A stretch of 64,000 bases of DNA. Origin: Streptomyces sp. NBC_01591. Lineage in GTDB: Bacteria; Actinomycetota; Actinomycetes; Streptomycetales; Streptomycetaceae. Positions 37,701-47,298 of the stretch are shown here, one piece after another. The notes beneath the pieces were generated by a model. The model ran no database searches. It saw only the letters and a list, made by a program, of their open reading frames with translations, and had not been told where the DNA came from. The stretch covers positions 6,014,001-6,078,000 of the forward strand of contig NZ_CP109327.1 in the NCBI RefSeq assembly GCF_035918155.1, given 5' to 3'. The translations under genes and the position numbers were made by a program. Positions within the stretch are counted from its first letter, which is position 1; every line of letters starts with the position of its first letter.

Positions 37701-38572
37701 GCCTCCTTCGCCTCGGAGGTGACCTTCTCGGCTTCCAGTCGGGCCTCGCGCAGCTGGGTCTCGGCCTCCTGCATGCGCTGTTCGGCGGCCCGGTTCAGCT
37801 CGGCGGTCTGCTGCCGGGTCTGCTCGGTCTCGGCCGACGTCGACGTACGCAGCTGCTCGGCGTGGCTGGTGGCCTCCTGCGCCTGGCTGGAGGCGGCGTC
37901 CAGCAGCCGTTCGGCGTCCTTGCGGGCGCGCAGCAGGATCGCCTCGGCCTCGGTCCGGGCCGTCTCCGCCTCGGAACCGAGCCGCTGGCGGGTCTCCTCC
38001 GCCAGCCGGCTCGCCTCGGTGCGCGCGGCCGTCAGGGACTGCTCGGCCTCGGCCCGCGACTCCTCCAGCAGCCGCCGGGCCTGGGACTCCGTCCTGGCCC
38101 TGAGCTGCTCGGCCCAGGCGACGTTCTCGTTGACGTGGGACTCGACGGTCTGGCGGCGCTCCGCCAGTTCCTGATCGAGCCGCTGGCGCCGCTGCACCGC
38201 CTCGTTGTGCAACTCGGCCTGGAGCCGTGCCTGGTGCTCGGCGTGCTCCTGGAGGATCCGCTGTGTCTGCGCACGGGCGTCGCGGAGCTCCCGCTCGGCG
38301 TCGGTCCGCAGCTGATCCGCCTGGATCTGGGCATTACGGAGCAACTGATCGGCCTGGTAGCCGATGTCCGCGCTGTCGTACGCGGGACGGGTCGCGAGAT
38401 TGCGCCGAGCCTCGTGCAGCTTGGCGCGCAAGACCTCGACCTGGTAACCGAGGTCCTCGGCGTGCTGGACGGCCTTCTCCCGGTCGGTCTTCAGCCGGTC
38501 CATCTCGGCTTCGAACCGCGAGAGATGGTCGTCGTCAGCTCGGTGGCTCTCCTGGCGTTCGTAGCCCCGCAC
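34712..38572 (-). CDS. scy: Scy, polarity-organising coiled-coil protein
   Basis: Scy is the large scaffold that marks new hyphal tips in Streptomyces and works with DivIVA and FilP in the polarisome. It has 1286 residues from GTG 38572; TTG 38602 would add ten. The N-terminus VRGYERQESHRADDDHLSRFEAEMDRLK leads into a coiled coil running almost to the end, built from repeated units rich in Ala, Glu, Arg and Gln such as EAERLRSEA-type blocks. A short Gly/Ser-rich basic tail ends the protein. Length is close to the about 1330 residues of S. coelicolor. The repetitive sequence allows in-frame gains and losses of repeats. Confidence 0.95.
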   Translation of the reverse strand: MRGYERQESHRADDDHLSRFEAEMDRLKTDREKAVQHAEDLGYQVEVLRAKLHEARRNLATRPAYDSADIGYQADQLLRNAQIQADQLRTDAERELRDARAQTQRILQEHAEHQARLQAELHNEAVQRRQRLDQELAERRQTVESHVNENVAWAEQLRARTESQARRLLEESRAEAEQSLTAARTEASRLAEETRQRLGSEAETARTEAEAILLRARKDAERLLDAASSQAQEATSHAEQLRTSTSAETEQTRQQTAELNRAAEQRMQEAETQLREARLEAEKVTSEAKEAAVKRLAAAESQNEQRTRTAKSEIARLVGEATKDAETLKAEAEQALADARAEADRLKSEASERARTAAAEDTAAQLAKAARSAEEVLTKASEDAQSTTRAASEEADRIRREAEAEADRLRGEAAEQADQLKGAAKDDTKEYRAKTVELQEEARRLRGEAEQLRSEAVAEGERIRGEARREAVQQIEEGAKTAEELLAKAKADAEELRGAAGTESERVRTEATERAGALRKQAEEALERARAEAEQLRTESEEQAGSTTTAAERAAAELREETERAVAARQAEAAEELARLHAGAETRVATAEQALTDARAEAERLRRETNEESERLRAEAAERIRTLREQAETEAERLRDEAVADASQSRAEGESVAVRLRSEAAAEAERLKSEAQESADRVRSEAAAAAERVGTEAAEALAAAQEEANRRRREAEETLDAARTEANQERERAREQSEELLASARKRVEQAQAEAQRLVEEADSRATELVSAAEQTAQQVRDSVSGLQEQAEAEIAGLRSTAEHVAERTKSEAQEEADRVRTDAHAERERAGEDASRIRREAQEESEAAKAMAERTVADAIAESERLRADTAEYSQRMRTEASDALASAEQDASRSRAEAREDANRMRSDAATQADRLVGEATSEAERIGAESTQQATQLVEEATQQATTLVDDAKQQAARLSDEAADEAERLRAEAAATVGSAQEHAARTREESERVRADAESAAEQMRAEARQEADRLLDEAREAAAKRRADAAEQADQLINKAQEEALRAATEAEEQADTMVGAARKEAVRITSEATVEGNSLVERARTDADELLVGARRDATAIRERAEELRTRIEGEIEELHDRARRETSEQMKTAGERVDNLMKAATEQRDDAAAKAKELLADANSEASKVRIAAVKRAESLLKEAEQKKATLVREAEKLRADAEAEAKRTVDEGKRELDLLVRRREDINTEISRVQDVLEALESFETPTGGGKGGSGSSGNVKAGASAGTRSSGKSSEG

Positions 38573-38736
38573 TGCGCGGTCCCATCCGTCCCCTGGTCGC
38601 AACTCTCCAACGAGTACCGTTCACCGGTGAACGGTCTCCCGGGGAATGGTGACAGATCAACGGCTGGGGACGCGGCGCGGCCCCGACCCGGCCCCGGCCC
38701 GGAACAGCCCACTCTACCGGGCCGGGTATCCGGAGG

Positions 38737-39165
38737 TCAGTGCTCCGCTGCGGACGTGACCAGTTCGGTGAGGACGCCATGGCAGTCCTTGGGGTGCAGG
38801 AAGGTGATCCGGGAGCCCATGGACCCTGTCCTCGGCTCCTCGTACAGCACCCTGACCCCCTTCTCCCGGATGTCCGCGGAATCGGCGTCGACATCCGGGG
38901 TGCCGAAGGCGATGTGGTGGACACCCTCCCCGTTCTTCGCCAGCCACTTGCCCACGGCCGAGTCCTCCCGGGTCGGCTCCAGCAGCTGGAGGTAGGAAGC
39001 GCCGCCGTCGGACGTATCGTTGATCTTGAGCATGGCCTCCCGTACGCCCTGCTCCTCGTTGATCTCGGAATGGAACACCTCGAACCCGTAGGTCGAGCGG
39101 TAGAACTCGACGGTCTTGTCGAGGTCGAAACAGGCGATCCCGATGTGATCGATTCGCGTCAGCAT
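38737..39165 (-). CDS. mce: Methylmalonyl-CoA epimerase
   Basis: It interconverts the (2R) and (2S) forms of methylmalonyl-CoA, linking the mutase to propionyl-CoA carboxylase and supplying polyketide extender units. It has 142 residues in a glyoxalase-type fold. The metal-binding residues are in TRIDHIGIACFDLD (His near residue 5), HHIAFGTPDVDA and the C-terminal VLTELVTS (Glu). Start ATG 39165. Divergent from the thiolase gene across 134 bp. Confidence 0.94.
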   Translation of the reverse strand: MLTRIDHIGIACFDLDKTVEFYRSTYGFEVFHSEINEEQGVREAMLKINDTSDGGASYLQLLEPTREDSAVGKWLAKNGEGVHHIAFGTPDVDADSADIREKGVRVLYEEPRTGSMGSRITFLHPKDCHGVLTELVTSAAEH

Positions 39166-39299
39166 GGAACCAGTGCAACGCCACACGGATGGTTACGCAA
39201 CGTGCGCGCCGTCACACCCGCTGCCGGATGACGGGCGAGGTACCGCTCAGTACATTCAAGTAAACCCTCGTTCACTCCTCATCCCAAGGGGCGCCCCTC

Positions 39300-40502
39300 A
39301 TGTCTGGAACGACCGGTACCACCTCAGTGATCGTCGCGGGCGCGCGTACGCCCATGGGCCGCCTCCTCGGCTCGCTGAAGAGCTTCTCCGGCTCCGACCT
39401 CGGCGGTTTCGCCATCAAGGCCGCGCTGGACCGGGCCGGCATCGGCGGCGACCAGGTCGAGTACGTGATCATGGGCCAGGTGCTGCAGGCCGGTGCGGGC
39501 CAGATCCCGGCCCGTCAGGCCGCGGTCAAGGCGGGCATCCCGATGAACGTTCCCGCGCTCACCGTGAACAAGGTGTGTCTGTCCGGGCTCGACGCGATCG
39601 CCCTCGCCGACCAGCTCATCCGCGCCGGTGAGTTCGACGTAGTCGTCGCCGGTGGCCAGGAGTCCATGACGAACGCCCCGCACCTGCTCCCGAAGTCCCG
39701 CGAGGGCCACAAGTACGGCGCGATCGAGATGCTCGACTCCATGGCGTACGACGGTCTGACCGACGCCTACGAGAACATCCCGATGGGCGAGTCCACCGAG
39801 AAGCACAACTCCCGCCTCGGCCTGGGCCGCGCCGACCAGGACGAGATCGGTGCCCTCTCGCACCAGCGCGCCGCCGCGGCCCAGAAGAACGGCCTCTTCG
39901 AGGCCGAGATCACCCCGGTCGAGATCCCGCAGCGCAAGGGCGACCCGGTCCTCTTCGCCAAGGACGAGGGCATCCGCCCGGAGACCACCGTGGAGTCGCT
40001 CGGCAAGCTGCGCCCCGCATTCGCCAAGGACGGCACGATCACCGCGGGCACCTCCTCGCAGATCTCCGACGGCGCGGCCGCGGTCGTCGTCATGAGCAAG
40101 GCCAAGGCCGAGGAGCTGGGCCTGGACTGGATCGCCGAGATCGGCGCCCACGGCAATGTGGCGGGCCCGGACAACTCGCTCCAGTCGCAGCCCTCCAACG
40201 CCATCAAGCACGCCCTCAAGAAGGACGGCCTGGAGGTGGCGGACCTCGACCTCATCGAGATCAACGAGGCGTTCGCCGCGGTCGCCGTCCAGTCGATGAA
40301 GGACCTCGGCGTCACCCCGGACAAGGTGAACGTCAACGGCGGCGCCATCGCGCTGGGCCACCCGATCGGCATGTCCGGCGCCCGTGTGGTGCTGCACCTG
40401 GCGCTGGAGCTGAAGCGGCGCGGCGGCGGCACCGGTGCGGCGGCGCTGTGCGGCGGCGGCGGCCAGGGCGACGCGCTGATCATCCGCGTTCCGGGCAAGT
40501 AG
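39300..40502 (+). CDS. Acetyl-CoA acetyltransferase (thiolase)
   Basis: It condenses two acetyl-CoA to acetoacetyl-CoA, or the reverse. It has 400 residues. The nucleophile Cys is in [14 protein letters not shown], the active-site His in [16 protein letters not shown] and the second Cys in [25 protein letters not shown] is also diagnostic. Its product feeds 3-hydroxybutyryl-CoA dehydrogenase (22288). It is followed 61 bp later by meaB, probably in one operon. Confidence 0.95.
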   Translation: MSGTTGTTSVIVAGARTPMGRLLGSLKSFSGSDLGGFAIKAALDRAGIGGDQVEYVIMGQVLQAGAGQIPARQAAVKAGIPMNVPALTVNKVCLSGLDAIALADQLIRAGEFDVVVAGGQESMTNAPHLLPKSREGHKYGAIEMLDSMAYDGLTDAYENIPMGESTEKHNSRLGLGRADQDEIGALSHQRAAAAQKNGLFEAEITPVEIPQRKGDPVLFAKDEGIRPETTVESLGKLRPAFAKDGTITAGTSSQISDGAAAVVVMSKAKAEELGLDWIAEIGAHGNVAGPDNSLQSQPSNAIKHALKKDGLEVADLDLIEINEAFAAVAVQSMKDLGVTPDKVNVNGGAIALGHPIGMSGARVVLHLALELKRRGGGTGAAALCGGGGQGDALIIRVPGK

Positions 40503-40563
40503 TACGTTCCGGGCAAGCGGTACGCGGTACACGTAGAGCACGCAGCGAGTGAACGGAGCGGTG

Positions 40564-41523
40564 ATGGTGGACGTCCCCACCCTGGTCGAGCAGGCACGTG
40601 CGGGCCGGCCGCGGGCCGTGGCCCGGCTCATCTCCCTGGTGGAGGGGGCGTCGCCGCAGCTGCGCGAGGTGATGGCGGCCCTGGCGCCGCTGACCGGCAA
40701 CGCGTACGTCGTCGGCCTGACCGGTTCACCCGGTGTCGGCAAGTCGACATCGACGTCGGCGCTCGTCACGGCGTACCGGCGGGCCGGCAAGCGGGTCGGC
40801 GTCCTGGCCGTCGACCCGTCCTCGCCGTTCTCGGGCGGGGCGCTCCTCGGCGACCGGGTCCGGATGTCGGAGCACGCCTCCGACCCGGGCGTCTACATCC
40901 GCTCCATGGCCACCCGCGGACATCTGGGCGGTCTCGCCTGGTCGGCACCGCAGGCGATCCGGGTGCTGGACGCGGCGGGCTGCGAGGTGATCCTGGTGGA
41001 GACGGTCGGCGTCGGCCAGTCGGAGGTGGAGATCGCCTCCCAGGCCGACACCTCCGTCGTCCTGCTGGCACCCGGCATGGGGGACGGCATCCAGGCGGCG
41101 AAGGCCGGAATCCTGGAGATCGGCGATGTCTACGTCGTCAACAAGGCCGACCGGGACGGCGCGGACGCCACCGCGCGCGAGCTCAACCACATGCTGGGCC
41201 TCGGCGAGTCGCGGGGCCCCGGCGACTGGCGGCCGCCGATCGTGAAGACGGTCGCCGCCCGGAGCGAGGGCATCGACGAGGTCGTCGAGGCGCTGGAGAA
41301 GCACCGGGCGTGGATGGAGGAGCGCGGAGTGCTCGCCGAGCGGCGCACGGCGCGCGCTGCCCGCGAGGTCGAGACCATCGCCGTCACCCGGCTGCGCGAG
41401 CGCATCGGCGACCTGCACGGCGACCGCCACCTCGGCGCGCTCGCCGAACGCATCGTGGCGGGCAGCCTCGACCCGTACGCGGCGGCGGACGAGCTGGTGG
41501 CGGGGCTCACCGGCGAGGTGTGA
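40564..41523 (+). CDS. meaB: MeaB, GTPase chaperone of B12-dependent acyl-CoA mutases
   Basis: MeaB uses GTP to load coenzyme B12 onto methylmalonyl-CoA or related mutases and to protect them from inactivation. It has 319 residues from ATG 40564, preceded by CGGAGCGGTG. The P-loop is GSPGVGKSTST, the G3-type region reads LVETVGVGQSEVEI, and the base-specific motif is NKADRDG. The C-terminal helical arm ends ADELVAGLTGEV. The mutase subunit encoded in this window, IcmA, is 15 kb away. Confidence 0.94.
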   Translation: MVDVPTLVEQARAGRPRAVARLISLVEGASPQLREVMAALAPLTGNAYVVGLTGSPGVGKSTSTSALVTAYRRAGKRVGVLAVDPSSPFSGGALLGDRVRMSEHASDPGVYIRSMATRGHLGGLAWSAPQAIRVLDAAGCEVILVETVGVGQSEVEIASQADTSVVLLAPGMGDGIQAAKAGILEIGDVYVVNKADRDGADATARELNHMLGLGESRGPGDWRPPIVKTVAARSEGIDEVVEALEKHRAWMEERGVLAERRTARAAREVETIAVTRLRERIGDLHGDRHLGALAERIVAGSLDPYAAADELVAGLTGEV

Positions 41524-41752
41524 TCCGACGGGACGACCGGGCGGGGTCCGGGGGCGGCGTGCGGGCCGCTCCCGGTCCCGCCCGGTCGCGTTCGTCCGGC
41601 CTTCGCTGCTGAGCGTGCGTCAGTTGTGTCCCCGGCGTGCGAGTTTCGTGCGGTCCGGCGCTGCGGCAGATGACGTGTCCGTGGCAGGATTACCGCCGGA
41701 TACGTGCACGGGGTGTCCGCTGGTTCATGCGTACCGACGGGGGGAGTGGCGC

Positions 41753-44263
41753 ATGTTGGGTCCGCTGCGGGAGGACTCGCCGAGACGGATCGGTCCGTAC
41801 GGGATACGGGCCCGGCTCGGCGCGGGCGGCATGGGTGAGGTCTTCCTCGGCGTCCGGGACGACGGCGGCGAGCCCGTCGCCGTCAAGACCGTCCGCCGGG
41901 ACGTGGCCCAGGACCCCGGCTTCCGCAGCCGCTTCCGCCGCGAGATCACCGTCGCCCGGTCCGTCGCCGGCCCCCATCTCGCCCTGTTGCTCGACGGGGA
42001 CGCCGACGCCGAAGTGCCCTGGCTCGCCACCGGATACGTGGCGGGGCCGACCCTGTCCGCCGCCGTCCGCCGGGCGGGCGCGATGGACGAGGCCGAGGTA
42101 CGGATGCTCGGCGCCGGACTCGCCCGCGCCCTGGCGGCCGTCCACGCGGCCGGGATCGTCCACCGCGATGTGAAGCCCGGCAACGTGATGCTCGCGGCGG
42201 ACGGTCCGAGCCTGATCGACTTCGGGATCGCCCGCGACTCCGGCGCGACCCCGCTCACCACCACCAGCCGCATGGTCGGCAGCCCGGCCTTCATGTCCCC
42301 GGAGCATGTGGCGGGCAGCGGACGCGTCGTCTCCGCCTCGGACGTCTTCTGCCTCGCCACCGTGCTCTGTTACGCCGCCACCGGACGCGATCCCTTCGGG
42401 GACGGCCCGGTCGCCGCCGTGCTCTACCGGGTCAAGTACGTCGAGGCCGACCTCGACGACGTGCCCGACGCGCTGCGTGCCGTACTGGAACGCTGCCTGG
42501 TGGCCGACCCGGCCGCCCGCCCGGCCGCCGCCGAACTCGCGGAGCTGCTCGACCCCGGCGCGGCACAGCGGTGGCCGGACCCGGTGGCGCAGCACATCGC
42601 CGAGCACGGGCGCGAACTGGCCCGGGTCATGGCGCTGGGCGGCCCGCTGCTGCCGGGGTACACGCCGACCGAGGTGGCTGCCGGAGGCCGACCGGGCCTC
42701 CACCAACTGCCTACCCAGGGGGCCGACTTCACCCCGGGCCTGCATGCCGCACCTACTCAGGGCCCCGGTGTCGCCCCGCCCGCCGGGGGCACCACCCAAA
42801 CCCCGCCGCCGCGCCGCTCCCGTCGCGCCCTGGGCGCCGCCCTCGCCGCCCTGATCGTGCTGGGCGCGGCCACGGGGGGAATCCTGGCCTGGCGCAACGG
42901 CGGTGAAGCGCCCAACAAGGCTGCGCCCGAGGGAAGTTCGGCCTCGCCCGTCAAGATCGTGGCGGGCGTGGACGAGAACGGCGGTCCCGACGCCTCGGGC
43001 ACGGTCCCGTACGGTCGCGATGTCCGGCCGGCGGGGTGGAAGAAGTCCTGGAAGGGGAAGTTCACGGGGTCGCCGATCGGTTGTTCGGCGGGCCGGGATG
43101 TGGTGGTCTGCCGGATGGTGGACGGCACGTACGAGGCGTTGTCGGCCGCCGACGGGCACCGGATGTGGACGTTCGACTCCGGAGAGTCCGGACGGACCGC
43201 GGGTTACGGGCCCCGCGGCCAGTTCTTCATGCCGGCCGGTGCCACCCGCCCCACCGTGTACGACGACACCGTCCTCCTCGCTGCGGGCGACCGGCTGCGG
43301 TCACTGGACGCCAGGACCGGCAAGGTCCGTTGGGAGACCCGGTCGGGCGGCGCGCACAATCTGGACAGCGCGCCGGTCGTCGTCGACGGCCTGGTCTTCG
43401 CCGCCACCACAGCGGCTCCCGAGGGAGCGGAGCTTGCCGCGTACGACCTGAGGACCGGCGTCGAAAAGTGGCGCGAGCAGTTGGCTCCGCAGGACATCTC
43501 CCACGCGCAGAAGGGCAACTTCTGGCCGGTCGCCACCGACGGCAAGGTGGTGTACGCCGTCGGCGAGGACGCACCGAAGGCGTTCCGGCCGAAGGACGGC
43601 ACGGTGCTGGGAACGGCCGGCGGTGAGGCCGTCCAGGGAGCCGGCGACGGGACGAACTCGGGGTGCGGATCGCTCCGGGCGCGAGGACCTTTCGCCTTCT
43701 GTACGACATACGTCATCAACGACGATCCTTCCGGCTTCGGCGATGACATGGTCGTGCTGCGGTTCGCGACGGGGACGCTCCGGACGCAGGGCCGGGTGTC
43801 GGTCGATTCCTCGCTCGTCGCCGGGGCGAAGCTGACCGCGCTCGACGACCGGGTGATCACGATCCGCCGGGGCGACGAGTACGCCGAGAGCGTGCCCGAC
43901 GAGGTCGTCGTCGTGGGCCGTGACAGCGGCCGACCGCTCGGTCGGTTCCCGCTCGGTCGGAAGGTGGCACAAGGCATGAGCAACCCGGTCTCCGACCCCA
44001 TGATCGACGCGGACACGGTGGTGTGGGCGGACAGCACGACGCTGTACACGGTTCCGATGCGCCCCGATGGCAGCCTGGGCCCACTTGTCAGGACCCGGAT
44101 TCCGGGCGCTCCGGGCCGGACCAGGACGCCGACGTACGACTCCGTCACCAACGGCATCGATCTGGAGCAGGAACTGCTCGACCCGCAGGTGCTGCCGGTC
44201 GGCGGCGTCGTGCACACCGTGTACGACGACGGCACCACGGTCTCCGTACCGCTGCCCGGATGA
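41753..44263 (+). CDS. Membrane Ser/Thr protein kinase with extracellular PQQ-type propeller, copy 1
   Basis: It has 836 residues from ATG 41753, preceded by GGGGGAGTGGCGC. The kinase domain (about 13-270) has the glycine loop GAGGMGEVF, the Lys in VAVKTV, HRDVKPGN and the DFGIAR loop. A Pro/Thr-rich linker leads to one membrane helix at about 358-381. The outer part (about 400-836) has repeats of the DARTGKVRWET kind, typical of PQQ-like beta-propellers as in AfsK. It could sense a ligand outside and signal inside. It lies 28 bp before a paralogue, surely in one operon. Confidence 0.92.
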   Translation: MLGPLREDSPRRIGPYGIRARLGAGGMGEVFLGVRDDGGEPVAVKTVRRDVAQDPGFRSRFRREITVARSVAGPHLALLLDGDADAEVPWLATGYVAGPTLSAAVRRAGAMDEAEVRMLGAGLARALAAVHAAGIVHRDVKPGNVMLAADGPSLIDFGIARDSGATPLTTTSRMVGSPAFMSPEHVAGSGRVVSASDVFCLATVLCYAATGRDPFGDGPVAAVLYRVKYVEADLDDVPDALRAVLERCLVADPAARPAAAELAELLDPGAAQRWPDPVAQHIAEHGRELARVMALGGPLLPGYTPTEVAAGGRPGLHQLPTQGADFTPGLHAAPTQGPGVAPPAGGTTQTPPPRRSRRALGAALAALIVLGAATGGILAWRNGGEAPNKAAPEGSSASPVKIVAGVDENGGPDASGTVPYGRDVRPAGWKKSWKGKFTGSPIGCSAGRDVVVCRMVDGTYEALSAADGHRMWTFDSGESGRTAGYGPRGQFFMPAGATRPTVYDDTVLLAAGDRLRSLDARTGKVRWETRSGGAHNLDSAPVVVDGLVFAATTAAPEGAELAAYDLRTGVEKWREQLAPQDISHAQKGNFWPVATDGKVVYAVGEDAPKAFRPKDGTVLGTAGGEAVQGAGDGTNSGCGSLRARGPFAFCTTYVINDDPSGFGDDMVVLRFATGTLRTQGRVSVDSSLVAGAKLTALDDRVITIRRGDEYAESVPDEVVVVGRDSGRPLGRFPLGRKVAQGMSNPVSDPMIDADTVVWADSTTLYTVPMRPDGSLGPLVRTRIPGAPGRTRTPTYDSVTNGIDLEQELLDPQVLPVGGVVHTVYDDGTTVSVPLPG

Positions 44264-44291
44264 ACGACGAACCGCTTGAGGGGACCGCGCA

Positions 44292-46601
44292 GTGATCGAG
44301 CCGCTTCCACCCGGCAGAGCCCGGCTGATCGGCCCGTACCAGCTTCTCGGACTGCTGGGCGCCGGCGGCATGGGCGAGGTGTATCTCGCCCGGCCCGCCG
44401 GTGCGCCGGACCCGCTCGCCGGGCTGGTCGCGCTGAAGACCGTACGCGCCGATCTCGACCTCGACGACGGCTTCCGGATCCGCTTCCGGCGTGAGATCGA
44501 CGCGGCGGGGGCCGTGCGCAGTCCGCACACCGCGGCTCTCGTCGGCGGCGATGCGGGCGGCCGGCTGCCTTGGCTGGCGACCGAGTACGTCCCCGGCCCC
44601 TCGCTGGCCGAGGCGGTGATCCGCGGCGGGCCGATGCCCGAGCCGGTGGTGCGCGAGATGGGCGCCGGTCTCGCCCGCGCGCTCGCCGACATGCACGCCG
44701 TACGCGTACTCCACCGCGACCTCAAGCCGGGCAACGTGCTGCTCGGCGCCGACGGCCCGAAGGTGATCGACTTCGGGATCGCCCAGGCCTTCGATGCCAC
44801 CCAGCTGACCCGGACCGGTGTGGTCGTCGGCAGCCCCGGCTACATCTCGCCGGAGCACGTCAACGGTTCACGCGCGCTCGTACCCGCGTCGGACGTCTTC
44901 TGCCTCGGTGCGGTGCTCGCCTTCGCGGCGACCGGCCGGGGCCCGTTCGACGACTCCGACATGGCTGCCGTGATCTTCCGGATCGCCCAGGGCGAGGCCG
45001 AACTCTCCGGCGTACCACCGCAGTTGCGCGCGGTGATCGAGGAGTGTCTGCGCAGCGAGGCCGAGGCCCGGCCGACGCCCCATCAGCTGGCCGAGATGCT
45101 GCTGCCGGGCCGGGCGACCCCAGGGGCATTCCCCTGGACGGAAGCGGTACGAGGGCAGCTCGCCGCGCACGCGGTGGGGGCGCGCGCCGCCGCCGAGGCG
45201 GCCGCCCCGGCCGCCGCCGCACCGCCGGCCCCGTCCGGCGCCCCGCACCCCGGCGGACCCGCCTTCGCCCCGACGCCGGTCGTGCCGGTGGCCGTACCGG
45301 GTGACCGGCAGGGCAACAAGCGGCTGTGGATCGCGTTGGCGGCGGCGGCCACGGTGGTGTGCGTGGTGCTGGGTGCGGTGCTGCTGCCGGGACTCTTCGA
45401 GGGGGACGGCGGGAGCGACGACAACGCGGGCGGAACCGGTGGCGGCGCGGGGCCGACCGCATCCGCCTCGGACGCCGTGCGGACGAAGGCGGGACCGGCG
45501 GTCGTTCCGGGCGCGGACGCGGGCCACACCGGGGACTTCGGGGCGGCCGCCACCGACGTCTCCAGGAAACCGGCGGGCTGGAAGGCGTGGAAGGCCAGGA
45601 TCGAGAACGGACCGGTGGAGTGCGTGCTGGCGGACACGTCCCTGGTCTGCGGCGGCCCCCAGCGCGTCACCGTGCTGGACGCCGCGAACGGCGAACAGCG
45701 CTGGCGGACCGAGCCGGGCCGGGCGGGCAGTGGGCCGGCCTCGGTGGCCGCCGTCATCGGCACCACCGTCTACGCCTTCCAGGACGGTGCCCTGGTGGCG
45801 CTCGGCCTGGACGACGGCGCGCGGAAGTGGCGGGAGCCGCTGCCCGAAGGGACGCAGGTGACCGACTCGGTCCAGTCGGACGGAGTCCTGTACTACGCCA
45901 CGAAGGCCACCGGCACGGGCGCGTCCCGGCTCCTCGCCCACCGGCTCACCGGCAGTCACGCCGGCGTCTGGGACAAGCCGTGGAGCGACCGGGCCGCCAC
46001 GGCGCAACTCGCCCTCGCCGACGGCCGGCTCGTCGCGGTCGGAGCGGGCATCACCGTCCTGAAGAGCACAGACGGCACCCCGCTGGCCAACGTCGCCGCC
46101 GATGACGTCACCTGCCGCACCCCCGTCCTGAAGGGCAAGGACCTCCTCTGCTCGGGCCCGGACGGACTGACCGTCGTCGATGTGACGGACCCCGGCAGCC
46201 GCCGGTCGTACGCCCCCGGCGTGGACATCGCCTACCGACCCACCGTGTCACGGGACGGCACGATCGTGATCAGCGACAAGAAGCAGGTGTACACGCTCCG
46301 GCTCTCCGACGGCCAGCTGGTCTGGTCGACGACCGAGGCGTCCGAGGGGCTGGAGACCGAGGGCGCCCCGGTCCTGGCAGGGGACCGGGTCGTCCTCGTC
46401 GCGGGATATGGCACGGAGGCCCTCGACCTGAAGCCGCCCGACACGGGGAACGTGGAGAGCTCGGGCGCCAAGCTGTACACGGGCTGGCCCGCGCCCCCGG
46501 GCGATCCGCTCGATCCGGCGACGGTCTCGCTGATCGCCCAGGGCGATGCCCTGTTCATGGGCTTTGCCGATGGCACGGTCCTCTCGGGCAACGCTCCCTG
46601 A
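44292..46601 (+). CDS. Membrane Ser/Thr protein kinase with extracellular PQQ-type propeller, copy 2
   Basis: It has 769 residues from GTG 44292, preceded by GAGGGG. Kinase motifs are GAGGMGEVYLA, VALKTV, HRDLKPGNVLL and DFGIAQA. A linker rich in Ala and Pro leads to a membrane helix at about 342-365 (LWIALAAAATVVCVVLGAVLL). The outer propeller carries DAANGEQRWRTE and LRLSDGQLVWST repeats. It is clearly a tandem duplicate of copy 1; the propellers are far less alike than the kinases, which suggests different ligands. Confidence 0.92.
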   Translation: MIEPLPPGRARLIGPYQLLGLLGAGGMGEVYLARPAGAPDPLAGLVALKTVRADLDLDDGFRIRFRREIDAAGAVRSPHTAALVGGDAGGRLPWLATEYVPGPSLAEAVIRGGPMPEPVVREMGAGLARALADMHAVRVLHRDLKPGNVLLGADGPKVIDFGIAQAFDATQLTRTGVVVGSPGYISPEHVNGSRALVPASDVFCLGAVLAFAATGRGPFDDSDMAAVIFRIAQGEAELSGVPPQLRAVIEECLRSEAEARPTPHQLAEMLLPGRATPGAFPWTEAVRGQLAAHAVGARAAAEAAAPAAAAPPAPSGAPHPGGPAFAPTPVVPVAVPGDRQGNKRLWIALAAAATVVCVVLGAVLLPGLFEGDGGSDDNAGGTGGGAGPTASASDAVRTKAGPAVVPGADAGHTGDFGAAATDVSRKPAGWKAWKARIENGPVECVLADTSLVCGGPQRVTVLDAANGEQRWRTEPGRAGSGPASVAAVIGTTVYAFQDGALVALGLDDGARKWREPLPEGTQVTDSVQSDGVLYYATKATGTGASRLLAHRLTGSHAGVWDKPWSDRAATAQLALADGRLVAVGAGITVLKSTDGTPLANVAADDVTCRTPVLKGKDLLCSGPDGLTVVDVTDPGSRRSYAPGVDIAYRPTVSRDGTIVISDKKQVYTLRLSDGQLVWSTTEASEGLETEGAPVLAGDRVVLVAGYGTEALDLKPPDTGNVESSGAKLYTGWPAPPGDPLDPATVSLIAQGDALFMGFADGTVLSGNAP

Positions 46602-46621
46602 GTTCCTGGGCCGCGTCCGGC

Positions 46622-47239
46622 CTAGTCGTCGTCGCGACCATCGCTGTCGTGACCGTCGCGGTCGTGGCTGTCGTCGTCTACGTGGTCCGCCGTCACCTTG
46701 CCCGTGTTCGCGTCGACGTTCAGCTCGTGCTGCTTTCCGTCCTTGCCCCGGACGTCGACCTCCCAGTGCAGCGCCCCGCCGTTCCGGCCGTCGTGGTCGT
46801 CCAGGTCGATCGACGTCACGGTCCCGGGGTTCGCCTTCAGCGCGGCGTCGACGGCCGCGTCCAGCGACACCCGGGCCGACCGGGGCGCGTGCCGGTCGCG
46901 GTCGTCGTCATCGTCGGAGACGTGCTTGCCGAGCACCTTGGCGTTGCCCGCGTCCACCGTCACGTCGTGCCAGGCCTTGTCGGAGCCGTAGACATCGAGC
47001 TCCCAGACGAGCCCGCCGTCCTCGTCGTCCAGCTCGGCCTCGGTGACCGTGCCCGGGACGGCCTTCACGGCGGCCGAGGCGGCGTCGCCGACGTCGACGC
47101 GGGCGGTGCTGCCGCTCGTCGCGCTGGACCGGGTCCCGCGGTCGTGGCCGTCGTCGTCCGCGAAGGCGACCGCCGTGGCGGCTCCGCCGCCGACGAGCAC
47201 GGCCGCGGTGACTGCGGCGATGACGATCTTGCGCTTCAT
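46622..47239 (-). CDS. Secreted protein with two PepSY domains
   Basis: It has 205 residues. A signal peptide is visible (MKRKIVIAAVTAAVLVGGG, cleavage probably after AVAFA near 27). Two PepSY repeats follow, about 50-110 and 120-185, each with PGTVT and a W-E-(L/V)-D-V strand. An acidic linker SDDDDDRDRH lies between them, and the tail is Asp/His-rich (HDRDGHDSDGRDDD), which could bind metal ions. Divergent from a two-component system across 119 bp with repeated half-sites, so probably its target. Such PepSY proteins are often envelope-stress or pH-responsive modulators. Confidence 0.88.
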   Translation of the reverse strand: MKRKIVIAAVTAAVLVGGGAATAVAFADDDGHDRGTRSSATSGSTARVDVGDAASAAVKAVPGTVTEAELDDEDGGLVWELDVYGSDKAWHDVTVDAGNAKVLGKHVSDDDDDRDRHAPRSARVSLDAAVDAALKANPGTVTSIDLDDHDGRNGGALHWEVDVRGKDGKQHELNVDANTGKVTADHVDDDSHDRDGHDSDGRDDD

Positions 47240-47298
47240 GAGGGTTCCTCCCCGATCGGGTGGCCGGTTTCGACGAGGACCACATTGCCCGGGTGATG

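Noticed and set aside
34712..38572. CRISPR-like repetition
   Set aside because: The repeats are codon-level repeats of the Scy coiled coil, not short identical repeats with unique spacers.
34658..38995. A very long open frame on the plus strand across scy
   Set aside because: It is antisense to the repetitive coiled-coil gene. High GC and repeated codons keep the other frames open; the translation is low-complexity Leu/Gly/Arg without any domain.
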